This document shows, piece after piece, positions 50,519 through 58,715 of a stretch of 64,000 bases of DNA; the stretch's first letter is position 1; each line of letters opens with the position of its first letter. Made by a program: the position numbers and the translations under genes. This DNA is from UBA6623 sp965248235 (GTDB taxonomy: Bacteria > Acidobacteriota > Terriglobia > Bryobacterales > UBA6623): positions 310,001 to 374,000 of the forward strand of contig CBDFIU010000002.1 in NCBI GenBank assembly GCA_965248235.1, given 5' to 3'. The notes beneath the pieces were generated by a model that was not told the origin of the DNA, searched no databases, and was given only the letters and a program-made list of their open reading frames with translations.

Positions 50519-51388
50519 ATGCGTTCGTTCCTCCCCGCCGTCCTCCTCGCCGCCGGCATCCTCACTCTCGGCTTCGCCCCGGCTCTGCCCGCCCCCGATG
50601 CCGCCCCGGCCAAGAAACTCCTGTTTCTCACCCACGCCGGCTATTACAAACACACCAGCCTCGGTCCGGCCGAGCAGGCCGTCACCGAACTCGGCGAGAC
50701 CGGGGGCTTCGCCGTGACCACCGTCGAAGGTTACAAGCAGGATGCCAAGAGCCTCGACTTCTCCTTCCTCACGGCCGACTACCTCGCCGGGTTCGACGGT
50801 CTGATGATGATGACCAACGGCAACCTGCCGCTCGACGACTCGCAAAAGAGAGCCATTCTCGATTTCGTCAAGAGCGGCAAAGGTTTCGTCGGCGTGCATT
50901 GCGCTTCGCTGACGCTCTACAACTATCCCGAGTTCGGCGAGATGCTGGGCGGCTACTTTCGCCGCACGGTGGGACAAAAACGAGTTGTTGTCTTAAAGGT
51001 CGAAGATCAAGACCACCCGGCGACGCGAATGCTCGGACCAAGCTGGCCGCTGGTCGACGAGTTCTATCAGTTCGGAATGGCGGCTTGGGACCCGGCGCGT
51101 CCTCAACAGAACGTTGACGTACTGTTTGACAACAAGATCGCGGTCGGCTTTTCCCGCGACCGCGTGAAGGTCTTGCTCAGTATCGACACCAAGCTTACCG
51201 ACATGGAAGGCCTACCGGACATGAAGCCCGGCGGCGATTATCCGCAAGCCTGGTTCCGAGAATTCGGCAAGGGCCGCTCCTTCTATACCGCCCTCGGCCA
51301 CCGCGACGACATCTGGAGCAACGACCCCGTCTTCCGCGCGCATCTCCAAGGGGGGATCCGGTGGGCGTTGGGGCTGGACGACCAATAA
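50519..51388 (+). CDS. Exported ThuA-like domain protein
   Basis: A 289-residue protein with a signal peptide (MRSFLPAVLLAAGILTLGFA). The ThuA-like (glutamine-amidotransferase-fold) domain covers the rest: KKLLFLTHAGYYKHTSLGPAEQAV, FDGLMMMTNGNLPLDDSQKRAILDFV, GKGFVGVHCASLTLYNYPEFGEML, DHPATRML and RSFYTALGHRDDIWSNDPVF, ending HLQGGIRWALG. ThuA proteins are linked to trehalose and other sugar use; the reaction is unproven. AAGAAGG six bases before the ATG fixes the start. It may be read with the TRAP pair 98 bases upstream. Confidence 0.9.
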   Translation: MRSFLPAVLLAAGILTLGFAPALPAPDAAPAKKLLFLTHAGYYKHTSLGPAEQAVTELGETGGFAVTTVEGYKQDAKSLDFSFLTADYLAGFDGLMMMTNGNLPLDDSQKRAILDFVKSGKGFVGVHCASLTLYNYPEFGEMLGGYFRRTVGQKRVVVLKVEDQDHPATRMLGPSWPLVDEFYQFGMAAWDPARPQQNVDVLFDNKIAVGFSRDRVKVLLSIDTKLTDMEGLPDMKPGGDYPQAWFREFGKGRSFYTALGHRDDIWSNDPVFRAHLQGGIRWALGLDDQ

Positions 51389-51451
51389 CGGAGCGCGTAC
51401 GGTCTCGGGAAACGGGGGCGACACGACGGCGCGAGTCTTGGCTTCGGTAAA

Positions 51452-51610
51452 ATGACCTCGGGGCCTATGTCATCGTTGTCGACCAAGACTGCGTTGCTAC
51501 TGCTGATTGTGGGGGTGATTCCCGCCGCGGCGGCGGAAACTTCCTCCTGGGTCCAAGGAACCGCTTGGGGCGGCCGCGGAAACGGGTGTAACCGACCTAT
51601 TAAATCCTCA
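51452..51610 (+). pseudogene. Front of a secreted protein gene, truncated by an IS end
   Basis: The frame gives MSSLSTKTALLLLIVGVIPA, a clear signal peptide (ATG at 51467, or 51452), then AAAETSSWVQGTAWGGRGNG and runs into the IS1595-type end at 51611. After 40-odd residues nothing of the mature protein remains, so its identity is unknown. TAAAAT at 51448-51453 may be its old -10 box. Confidence 0.6.
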
Positions 51611-51738
51611 GATGGGTATTTACTTGACTCAGGTATTGGGAAATAGCCCCTACATGTTGTGGTCGTCCGTAGCGCGTGTCGCGGTGCCTCCGACCAGCGA
51701 TTTGTAGGGTGCCGGTGGCACGGCGACGGCCTGTTGAA
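51611..51738 (-). mobile_element. IS1595-type insertion sequence, copy 3 (128-bp end remnant)
   Basis: Begins GATGGGTATTTACTTGACTC and matches the transposase-3' end of copies 1 and 2 up to GGCCTGTTGAA, where unrelated sequence starts. It keeps the last codons of the transposase and the stop but no more. It separates two gene fragments, so a deletion next to or inside the element has fused unrelated DNA. Confidence 0.92.
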
Positions 51739-51760
51739 GTTCTGTCCGGGGAGGGCGCTA

Positions 51761-52012
51761 GTGCTCTACCTCCTCGATGCAAGCGTGTTGATCACAGCTC
51801 ACAACACGTACTACCAGATTGAGCAAGTCCCGGAGTATTGGAGCTGGATGCGGCATCAAGGCGAGTCTGGCAACGTGAAGATTCCCCTGGAGATACTGGA
51901 GGAGATCCAGCCCGGGAGCCGGCCACCGCATGACATTTCCGGTTCGCCGAGCCGCGCCGCCTCGGGCTGTGAAAAAATGGGGACTGTATGCCGACCAAAT
52001 AAGCTCCATTGA
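51761..52012 (+). pseudogene. PIN-like DUF4411 protein, N-terminal fragment
   Basis: From a GTG with GGGGAGG six bases upstream, the frame reads VLYLLDASVLITAHNTYYQI and continues EQVPEYWSWMRHQGESGNVKIPLEI. This matches the start of DUF4411 proteins, PIN-domain relatives of VapC toxins. The Asp of LLDAS is the first PIN catalytic acid. After about residue 48 (EEIQPG) the frame passes into unrelated sequence, so two thirds of the domain, including the other acids, are missing. No antitoxin gene is next to it; IS sequence replaces the upstream side. Confidence 0.65.
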
Positions 52013-52014
52013 AT
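51971..52014. repeat. REP-like remnant related to the pair at 1409-1501
   Basis: GAAAAAATGGGGACTGT at 51971 corresponds to the arm GAAAAAATAGGGGACTGT, and TCCATTGAAT at 52005-52014 is identical to 1449-1458 at a similar distance (34 against 40 bases). The second arm is absent. It marks the junction between two gene fragments. Confidence 0.6.
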
Positions 52015-52557
52015 CAGCTTCCGGCTTCTTGATATAGCCGACCTTGGTGACGTCGTCGAATTTTTCCGTGATGTGAATCTTCCAGAACTCGCCGTCGTAC
52101 TCATACGGAGGATCGGCCGCCCACAGGCCCAAGATGATGTCGATCGACTCGGCCACCATGCGCGATGAATTCTTGGAATCCAGGCCATAGGGTTCCATGT
52201 CGCCCGCTACGCTGCCGGGTCCGAAACACAGGTTGAGGCGGCCCTTCGACAGGTGATCGAGGAAAGCCAGCCGGCTTGCGACATGGAACGGATGGTGCAT
52301 GTTGAGGCAGACGGGAGCCGGCCCCAAGCGGATCTTTTGAGTCTCGCCCAACGCCCGAGCGATGAAGATCTCCGGCATCACGATGGTTTCGAATCCCATC
52401 GTATGGTGCTCGCCGATCCAGAACTCACTGAAGCCGAGTCCTCGGCGCGCACGATCAGTTCGAGGTCCTCGTCGTGACATTGCGCCAAGGGCTTGGCGGG
52501 ATCGTGGAAGGGCATGATGAACATGCCGTGCTGAATGGGGTGGAACGGGTCCGACAT
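52015..52557 (-). pseudogene. LLM-class flavin-dependent oxidoreductase, frameshifted and truncated
   Basis: The minus strand from the ATG at 52555-52557 reads MSDPFHPIQHGMFIMPFHDP and AKPLAQCHDEDLELIVRAE. One missing base near 52440 then shifts the frame, and the protein resumes at LGFSEFWIGEHHTMGFETIV, ..IRLGPAPVCLNMHHPFHVA and ..GRLNLCFGPGSVAGDMEPYG. This is the N-terminal half of a luciferase-like monooxygenase. Homology ends near GYIKKPEADS, where the REP-like scrap begins, so the C-terminal half is lost. The gene is dead by two independent lesions. Confidence 0.85.
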
Positions 52558-52791
52558 ACGGAAGCTTTCCGGCGATGGCTGGTTTGCCGCTCTAGTGTAG
52601 ACAAGATCGCGCCGGGTGGGCGGTGCGCGTGGTGGATCAACGGTTGCGCGGGTGGCGCGGAGGCACGCTGAGGCGCGCGCCGCGTCAGGGGGGGTGCATT
52701 GAGGCTTCGATTCGATTTGCGTTAGCTTTTCGGCCCCTTCGGGATTGGGTGTCGGGTCGTGCTACGGTAAAGACCTGCGGAGGGCGAGGCC

Positions 52792-53532
52792 ATGAAAAAC
52801 GAGCTTGAATCTTTCACTCTTTCACGACGCGATTGGGTCCGGTCGGCGTTGCTCGCGGGCGTCGCTTCTCAGGCGGCCCCAACCGCGCGGGGGGCGCTGT
52901 TGCCTACCGGCGTTGTGCTGTTTCAAGGTGACTCGGTCACCGACGTCGCTAGAAACCGCGAACATACCAGAGCGAACGACACGTCGGGGATGGGCCAAGG
53001 CTATCCATTTTTGATCGCGGCGCATTTGCTCGGCTCGCGCGCCCAAGACGGCTTGCGCGTTTACAACCGAGGCGTGTCAGGCAATCGGGTCCCCGATCTC
53101 GAGGCACGCTGGCAAACCGATACTCTCAACATCAGGCCCGACTTGCTGAGCATCCTCATCGGTGTCAACGATATTTGGCACACCTTCAACGGAAGCTACA
53201 ACGGGACGCTGCAGGATTACGAGAAAGGCTACGCCGCGTTGCTTGCCAAGACGCGTAAGGCGATGCCGTACACGCGCATCGTCGTGTGTGAGCCGTTCGC
53301 GCTCAGGTGCGGCGCGGTCACCGACGCTTGGTTCCCCGAGTTTGATCTCCGCCGCGCGGCCGCTCACCGTGTGGCCCAAGCCTCCGGCGCCGATTGGGTT
53401 CCGTTTCAATCGATGTTTGACGCGGCCCTGAAGGACGCCGAGCCTGCGTTTTGGGCCGCCGACGGCGTACACCCCACCTTGGCCGGTCACGCCTTGATGG
53501 CGAAAACCTGGCTTGACGTCGTCAAACCGTAG
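52792..53532 (+). CDS. Exported SGNH/GDSL hydrolase
   Basis: A 246-residue protein with a twin-arginine-type signal (LSRRDWVRSALLAGVASQAA). The SGNH esterase blocks are clear: block I VVLFQGDSVTD (nucleophile Ser), block II NRGVSGNRVPDL (Gly), block III ILIGVNDIWH (Asn) and block V WAADGVHPTLAGHALMA (Asp and His). Such enzymes remove acyl groups from glycans or lipids; the substrate is unknown. GGAGGGCGAGG just before the ATG gives the ribosome site. The gene stands alone after the pseudogene cluster. Confidence 0.9.
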   Translation: MKNELESFTLSRRDWVRSALLAGVASQAAPTARGALLPTGVVLFQGDSVTDVARNREHTRANDTSGMGQGYPFLIAAHLLGSRAQDGLRVYNRGVSGNRVPDLEARWQTDTLNIRPDLLSILIGVNDIWHTFNGSYNGTLQDYEKGYAALLAKTRKAMPYTRIVVCEPFALRCGAVTDAWFPEFDLRRAAAHRVAQASGADWVPFQSMFDAALKDAEPAFWAADGVHPTLAGHALMAKTWLDVVKP

Positions 53533-53567
53533 CGCGGCGCCTGCGCCGTTTGGTGAAGCCGACCTGC

Positions 53568-55169
53568 TTACTCGTCCGTCTCGTCGGGGACCTCGGGCCC
53601 CTTGACCGGTTCCGGTTGGGGATCAAGGGGTTTGAGGTCACGCCCCGCCAGTCCCGCATGGTCGGGAGCAATCTTGGTGGCCCGGAAGACCGCGTAGGTG
53701 TTCTCGCCGACGGGTTGGGGAAGCGAGCCGTCCGGGTTTTTCACATTGCCGGAATAGAGTGACCAATATTCCCAGACGATCTCTCCGCCGGGCGTCACTT
53801 CGAAGAAGCGGCCTTGGGCTCCCGAGCAAATCAGGGTGTTTCCATTGGCGAGACGTTCCGCGCCGGAGATAAAGGGGCTCGAAAAAGAAACCTTGTCCGG
53901 GGCCGTGTAGTTCCACACAGGTTCGGACGGACCGAACGCCTCGGATTTGGGAAGCTCGTAGCGTCCTTCCGACGTCAAAGGCGTAACGATTTCAAAGACC
54001 GCCGAATAGTCCCCCTCGGGGCCTTTCAGCCCATTGTTGAAAACGGTCAGGTTCCCGGCGCCGGGGAGTGGGTCGCTGACCCACCGAACGTCGTGCTGGG
54101 CGAAAAGCGTCTGGTCTGTCTCAGTGCCTCTTCCATAGGTTTTCGGGTTGCCCCAGCGATAGAGCAGATCCCCTCCCCGGCCACCCCGCCCGCCGCCCGA
54201 TCCCGCGGCCTGTTCGGTCGTCGTACTGTGGTCGATGACCCAGATTTCGTTGAAGTGCGGGGTGCTGAGCACGATCTGATCGAGTTCCGCGTTGTAGCCC
54301 GCGGCGTTGACATGCAGTAGGTCCGAGGTCAGATCCTCGGCATCGGCGTCGTCGGGCACGTATCCCAGAGCCTTGAGTTGCTCCAGTTCGGCGGGATCTA
54401 TTTCCTGGAGTTTTCCATCGCCGTTGATATTGATCCGCCAGGGCTGCTCGGCCGGGTTTCCGTAGTCGTCAGCCTCGGCGTCATGGTCCTGGATGAGGTG
54501 GTCCCACATGTGCCATTCCCAGACCACTCGTCCGCCCTTGGGTCGGGTTGGTTCGATCTCGATAATCTTGTCGGGCCAAAGCCCTTTTTCGGGCAGTAAC
54601 TCCGGTCGCCGCCCTGCTCGTCGAGCTTGCTCCACGGTCTTCGGCTCCCAGGAAATGGCCAGGATATTCCCATTGGGCAGGATCTCGATATCGTGATGGA
54701 GAAGGTTGTCGGCGCTGGCGTAGACGAACTCCCAAACCAGTTCTCCCTCCCAGGTGAATTCCTCGATGCGCCCGCCTTGACCGCCGCCCTTGAAGATTTC
54801 GACGACTGGTTCCCGGGCGGTGCGCATCAGGTTGCCGTTTTCCAGAAAGTAGACGGCCCCGGAGGGCGAGTACTTGCTTTGCCAGGTGTGAACGACTTGT
54901 CCCTCTTCATCGATTAGGTAGGTTGTGTCCGATAGCAAGGGAGCGAACAGGACGTACCCGGGAGCGACCCCGCTGTTTCCAACCCGGAGTCCCCGTGGAG
55001 CTTCCGCCGGGTCCTCCGCGGCGCCCGATTCGGTGGAACTCGATCCTCCGCACCCGGGCAATGTCATGAGGGCACCCACAACGGCCAAGCCGAGTAGGGC
55101 TTTGCAGCCTGTCAACCGGCTGCTGAAAGTTGTGGGGGCGGCATCTTCGTGTTTTCGAAACTTCTTCAT
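53568..55169 (-). CDS. Arylsulfotransferase (ASST)-like lipoprotein
   Basis: A 533-residue lipoprotein (lipobox LMTLPGCGG, Cys near residue 38) with a six-bladed propeller of the arylsulfotransferase type. PGYVLFAPLLSDTTYLIDEEGQVVHTW opens the domain. NLLHHDIEILPNGNILAISWE and LFAQHDVRWVSD contain His residues at places where ASST has its catalytic His. ERLANGNTLICSGAQGRFFEVTPGGEIVWEY closes the propeller. ASST moves sulfate between phenolic esters in the periplasm without PAPS; many relatives are untested. ATG at 55167-55169 with GAGG eight bases upstream is chosen over the longer frame. It follows the FG-GAP gene by 26 bases. Confidence 0.85.
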   Translation of the reverse strand: MKKFRKHEDAAPTTFSSRLTGCKALLGLAVVGALMTLPGCGGSSSTESGAAEDPAEAPRGLRVGNSGVAPGYVLFAPLLSDTTYLIDEEGQVVHTWQSKYSPSGAVYFLENGNLMRTAREPVVEIFKGGGQGGRIEEFTWEGELVWEFVYASADNLLHHDIEILPNGNILAISWEPKTVEQARRAGRRPELLPEKGLWPDKIIEIEPTRPKGGRVVWEWHMWDHLIQDHDAEADDYGNPAEQPWRININGDGKLQEIDPAELEQLKALGYVPDDADAEDLTSDLLHVNAAGYNAELDQIVLSTPHFNEIWVIDHSTTTEQAAGSGGGRGGRGGDLLYRWGNPKTYGRGTETDQTLFAQHDVRWVSDPLPGAGNLTVFNNGLKGPEGDYSAVFEIVTPLTSEGRYELPKSEAFGPSEPVWNYTAPDKVSFSSPFISGAERLANGNTLICSGAQGRFFEVTPGGEIVWEYWSLYSGNVKNPDGSLPQPVGENTYAVFRATKIAPDHAGLAGRDLKPLDPQPEPVKGPEVPDETDE

Positions 55170-55195
55170 TTTTGTCTGGACCTCGGCGTTGCCAT

Positions 55196-56467
55196 TCAAT
55201 CGTTCGGGAGAAAGGCGGTGGGAACCGGCATGATATTCCACGTAAAACCTTTCAACCCTTTTTCGTGCTTGAGCAGGACCTGCTTTGTCCACCCCTGGGC
55301 GGACCAGTCGTAACGCCGGACCTCGGCCTGACGATCGCTCGCCACGTAGAGTTCGTCGCGGCCGTCGGCATCAAGATCCAGCAGAATCGAGGCGTGCTCG
55401 AAGCCTGAGGAATCCTTGTCGATCGGAGACACATCCCATTTGTCGGAATTCGGACGCAACAGCCACAGCCCGCTCTTGTTGGTAGCCGCCACGATTTCCC
55501 GATTGCCGTCTCCGTCAACGTCACCGGCGGTGAGAAAGCGGCAGAGCTTGTCGTTGAGCCGGGCCACGACGGTGAGCGAGGACTGACCGTCGTCGTTCTC
55601 TTGGTAACGCCGTATTTCGACCCTGCCGCCCGAGACCGCTTCGACGGAGATGTAGAGTTCGTGTCGGCCGTCGTTGTCGAGGTCATCCACCAGAATTTCC
55701 TTGGCATGGCGATCCCCAAGATCGATGATTTCTTCGCGAGCTTTCCCTAACGCGGGCACGTAGCGGACGACTTGGCCGTGTTGCGGGGTCCCGTCCATGC
55801 GGTTCGGAGCTGACGGCGTGGCGTAGATTTCGAGTACGCCGTCGCCATTGAGATCTCCGATTTCGACTTCGTGAACAATCACTCCCGGCTGACGGTCGAG
55901 TTCCTCGATTTGAACTCCCCCCTCCGGCTTTTGCCGAAGGACGGCAACGACGCCCTGGTCGTGGGTGACGACGGCGATCGTCGCGCTCTCATCTCCGTAT
56001 ATGTCGCCCACCTCGGCATCCCGCATACGACTGAACTTGCCCCCAAAATCCGCCTCCCAAAGAGTTTCGGCCGGCTTGCCGGGGGCCCAAAGCTTGACGG
56101 CGGCGGCGGCTCCACTGAGGGTCAGGACTCCGCCCGGACCTTGCTCCGGTTTGTAGGCCATGGCCTTGTGAAAGGTCGTGCCGGTGGGATCCTCGATGAA
56201 ACGCGAGTTCCAGGTAGTTCCGGTTCTTTCCAGGATGACCATGCGAGCCGGCAGCAGTTTGGGTTTGCCGTCCGGGTCTTCGCCGAGGACCGCCAAGGCG
56301 AGAACCAGCGCCTGATCTTGGGAATCGGCGATTCGCGGTTCGCCGCTGGGGCTCGGATTCTCCGGTGTCGAACAGCTCAGCAGGACAAGGCATAGAACCG
56401 TCGTCGGCCGGCGGCCGGGAAGGCGGCCCAGGTTGTGTCTGATGATGCGGATGGCGGAACTGAGCAC
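55196..56467 (-). CDS. FG-GAP/VCBS repeat lipoprotein
   Basis: A 423-residue lipoprotein: the GTG-started signal ends TTVLCLVLLSC with the lipobox Cys near residue 32. Repeats with calcium-type loops follow: DLNGDGVLEIY, DLDNDGRHELY, DVDGDGNREIV and DLDADGRDELY, building a seven-bladed propeller-like fold. No enzyme motif is present; binding or scaffold roles are likely. It sits 26 bases upstream of the ASST-like gene and is surely in the same transcript, so the two may work together at the cell surface (inference). Confidence 0.85.
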   Translation of the reverse strand: MLSSAIRIIRHNLGRLPGRRPTTVLCLVLLSCSTPENPSPSGEPRIADSQDQALVLALAVLGEDPDGKPKLLPARMVILERTGTTWNSRFIEDPTGTTFHKAMAYKPEQGPGGVLTLSGAAAAVKLWAPGKPAETLWEADFGGKFSRMRDAEVGDIYGDESATIAVVTHDQGVVAVLRQKPEGGVQIEELDRQPGVIVHEVEIGDLNGDGVLEIYATPSAPNRMDGTPQHGQVVRYVPALGKAREEIIDLGDRHAKEILVDDLDNDGRHELYISVEAVSGGRVEIRRYQENDDGQSSLTVVARLNDKLCRFLTAGDVDGDGNREIVAATNKSGLWLLRPNSDKWDVSPIDKDSSGFEHASILLDLDADGRDELYVASDRQAEVRRYDWSAQGWTKQVLLKHEKGLKGFTWNIMPVPTAFLPND

Positions 56468-56498
56468 TTCGGTTATATCGAGGGTAGATGCTAGTGTA

Positions 56499-56565
56499 GC
56501 CCGCTTTTCTCACGCCTGACGGGCGAAGCGCACGAGCGGCCCGCCAGGGAGGTATTTGAGAACAA
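56499..56565. repeat. MITE-like repeat, copy D (degenerate left part)
   Basis: GCCCGCTTTTCTCACGCC at 56499 matches the left end of copies A and B. Then GGGCGAAGCGCACGAGCGGC and GTATTTGAGAACAAC are shortened forms of the interior. The right end is missing. It lies directly upstream of the FG-GAP gene's GTG start. Confidence 0.55.
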
Positions 56566-56627
56566 CTGGGGCGGTTGGGGATTACGAGACACGCCGCCGC
56601 CCTGCTCGAGGCTGCCGGCGAGGGGGA

Positions 56628-58148
56628 TCAGGCTAGGATCTTTTCAACCGGGTTGCCGTGCACGTCGGTCAATCGGAAGTGGCGGCCTTGGAACTTGAAG
56701 GTGAGTTTCTTGTGGTCGATGCCGAGGCAGTGCAGGATGGTCGCCTGTAGGTCGTGAATGTGCACCGGCTCCTCGACGATGTTGTAGGAATAGTCGTCGG
56801 TCTGTCCGAGGCTGACGCCGGGCTTGATGCCGCCGCCGGCCATCCACATGGTGAAACAGCGGGGGTGATGGTCGCGCCCGTAGTTGGTCTCGGTGAGGGT
56901 CCCTTGGCAATAGACGGTGCGCCCGAATTCGCCGCCCCACACGACCAGCGTGTCGTCGAGCATGCCGCGCTGTTTCAAGTCGAGAATGAGCGCCGCCGAG
57001 GCTTGATCGGTCGCCCGGCATTGTAGGCCGATATCACGGGGCAGGTCGCCGTGTTGATCCCATCCGCGCATATAGAGCTGAACGAAGCGGACGTCGCGCT
57101 CGGCGAGCCGGCGAGCGAGCAAGCAGTTGGCGGCATAGGTGCCGGGCTTGCGGGAATCGGGCCCGTAGAGGTCGAAGATGTGCTCGGGTTCGTTCGATAG
57201 ATCCATCAGACCGGGTACCGACGATTGCATCCGATAGGCCATTTCGTATTGCGCGATGCGGGTGTTGATTTCCGGATCGCCGAAAGCCTCGGCCTTGATT
57301 TGGTTGAGCTTCGCCAGCCCGTCCAACATGCGCCGACGTGACTTGCGGTCCATGCCGGGAGGATCGGAGAGATGCAAGACCGGGTCGCCGCCGGTGCGAA
57401 ACTTGATGCCCTGGTAGCGCGACGGCAAAAAGGCGCTGCCCCACAAACGCGAGAACAAAGGCTGGGCGTTGTTCTTCGACGCTTGCTGCGACATGAGGAC
57501 AACGTAGCTGGGCAAGTCTTGATTCTCGGTGCCGAGTCCGTAGCTCAACCAAGCGCCCAGGCTGGGACGCCCCGGTTGCTGACTGCCGGTCTGAATGAAG
57601 GTAATCGCCGGGTCGTGATTGATGGCGTCGGTATGAACGGTCTTGACGAGGGCGATGTCGTCGACAATCTTGCCGTGATGCGGAAGTAACTCGCTCACGT
57701 ACGTGCCGCTTTGTCCTTGACGAGTGAACGGGAAGATGGACGAAGCGACGGGGAGCGAGTCCTGCCCCGAGGTCATGCCGGTGATGCGTTGGCCTTGGCG
57801 AATCGAATCGGGCAACTCGGAACCGTGAAACCCCCTTAGTTTGGGTTTGTAGTCGAATAGGTCAATCTGCGAAGGCGCGCCGGATTGATGCAGGAAGATG
57901 ACGCGTTTCGCTTTCGACGCGAAGTGAGGCAATTCGGCGAGACCGCCGGTCGCGGGATTGATGGCGCGTCCCATGGGGTCTTGGCGGGGCGCGGCCAAAA
58001 GATCGGGGTTGAGCAGCGAACTCAGCGCGGCAACGCCGATCCCTGTACTCGCGCGCCCGAAAAGCTGTCGGCGAGTCATCATCAAGTGTTCGGATTCGGA
58101 GAAACTCACGGCGGCACCTCTGGCTTCGCGGATCAGCGTCAAAACCAT
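56628..58148 (-). CDS. DUF1501 protein with Tat signal
   Basis: A 506-residue DUF1501 protein (alkaline-phosphatase/sulfatase-like fold). A Tat motif MTRRQLFGRASTGIGVAALS lies at about residues 23-42. Conserved blocks follow: AKRVIFLHQSGAPSQIDLFDYKP, HDPAITFIQTGSQQPGRPSLGAWL, YGPDSRKPGTYAANCLLARRL, FVQLYMRGWDQHG, LVVWGGEFGRTVYCQG, GRDHHPRCFTMWMAGGGIKPG and HDLQATILHCLGIDHKKLTF. These proteins are usually paired with DUF1549/DUF1553 proteins in Planctomycetota and others; no such partner is adjacent. AGAGG five bases before the ATG at 58146-58148 fixes the start. The function is unknown. Confidence 0.92.
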   Translation of the reverse strand: MVLTLIREARGAAVSFSESEHLMMTRRQLFGRASTGIGVAALSSLLNPDLLAAPRQDPMGRAINPATGGLAELPHFASKAKRVIFLHQSGAPSQIDLFDYKPKLRGFHGSELPDSIRQGQRITGMTSGQDSLPVASSIFPFTRQGQSGTYVSELLPHHGKIVDDIALVKTVHTDAINHDPAITFIQTGSQQPGRPSLGAWLSYGLGTENQDLPSYVVLMSQQASKNNAQPLFSRLWGSAFLPSRYQGIKFRTGGDPVLHLSDPPGMDRKSRRRMLDGLAKLNQIKAEAFGDPEINTRIAQYEMAYRMQSSVPGLMDLSNEPEHIFDLYGPDSRKPGTYAANCLLARRLAERDVRFVQLYMRGWDQHGDLPRDIGLQCRATDQASAALILDLKQRGMLDDTLVVWGGEFGRTVYCQGTLTETNYGRDHHPRCFTMWMAGGGIKPGVSLGQTDDYSYNIVEEPVHIHDLQATILHCLGIDHKKLTFKFQGRHFRLTDVHGNPVEKILA

Positions 58149-58715
58149 TATATCCTCTGTCGGCGGTCGTTCTATGTAACCAACCACGGACGCGTTCCGA
58201 GTGCGCGATATGATTCCGGAGAATCGGCGGCCTGCCCGGTGAACCGGACCGAGCGTGGACTGCCGTCCACGCCTCTGATCCTATCGTTGCATTGCCGGCG
58301 GGCGGTTCCGCGGCTGTTCGGCGGTGCGCAACTTTCGTCGCCGGGACGGGTTTATGAAACCTATGCGCGGGGGGAGCCATAGGACTACTACCGGGGTTGA
58401 CCGCTCAGTTTGCCAGGGCTAAGCACTTTCCCCGAGTGGCGCAACCCTTCCGTACCATGCCGTGGCCCCTCTTGGAGACTGCTCGCGCTATGTCTTGTTG
58501 TAGAATGAAAAAGCTTCCAAGGTACGGTTGTCTGAAGCAGTTCACGCAACGACCGTCTCCCTTGCTGCCGGCGCTCTCCTTACCGTGTCGGCCCGTGTGG
58601 TAGCGTTGGTAGTCCGTTCAACTCATGGGTCAAGCCGGCTGCAGCCCCCAAGTGATTAAGAGGGGCGAGGTCCGGGTTTGATCCGAGCTAAAGCGAAGGA
58701 AAGCCGAGGAATCTG
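58149..58715. other. Intergenic region between DUF1501 and the sigma factor gene
   Basis: A 567-base divergent gap. The right half is the sigma-factor upstream region, with TAGAAT at 58501-58506 as the best -10 candidate and a leader of about 200 bases. I see no RNA gene, attenuator hairpin with T run, or small gene in it. Confidence 0.45.

Noticed and set aside
51761..51905. Functional toxin-antitoxin system at the PIN fragment
   Set aside because: Only the first third of the PIN domain is left and no antitoxin gene is adjacent, so it is recorded as a pseudogene.
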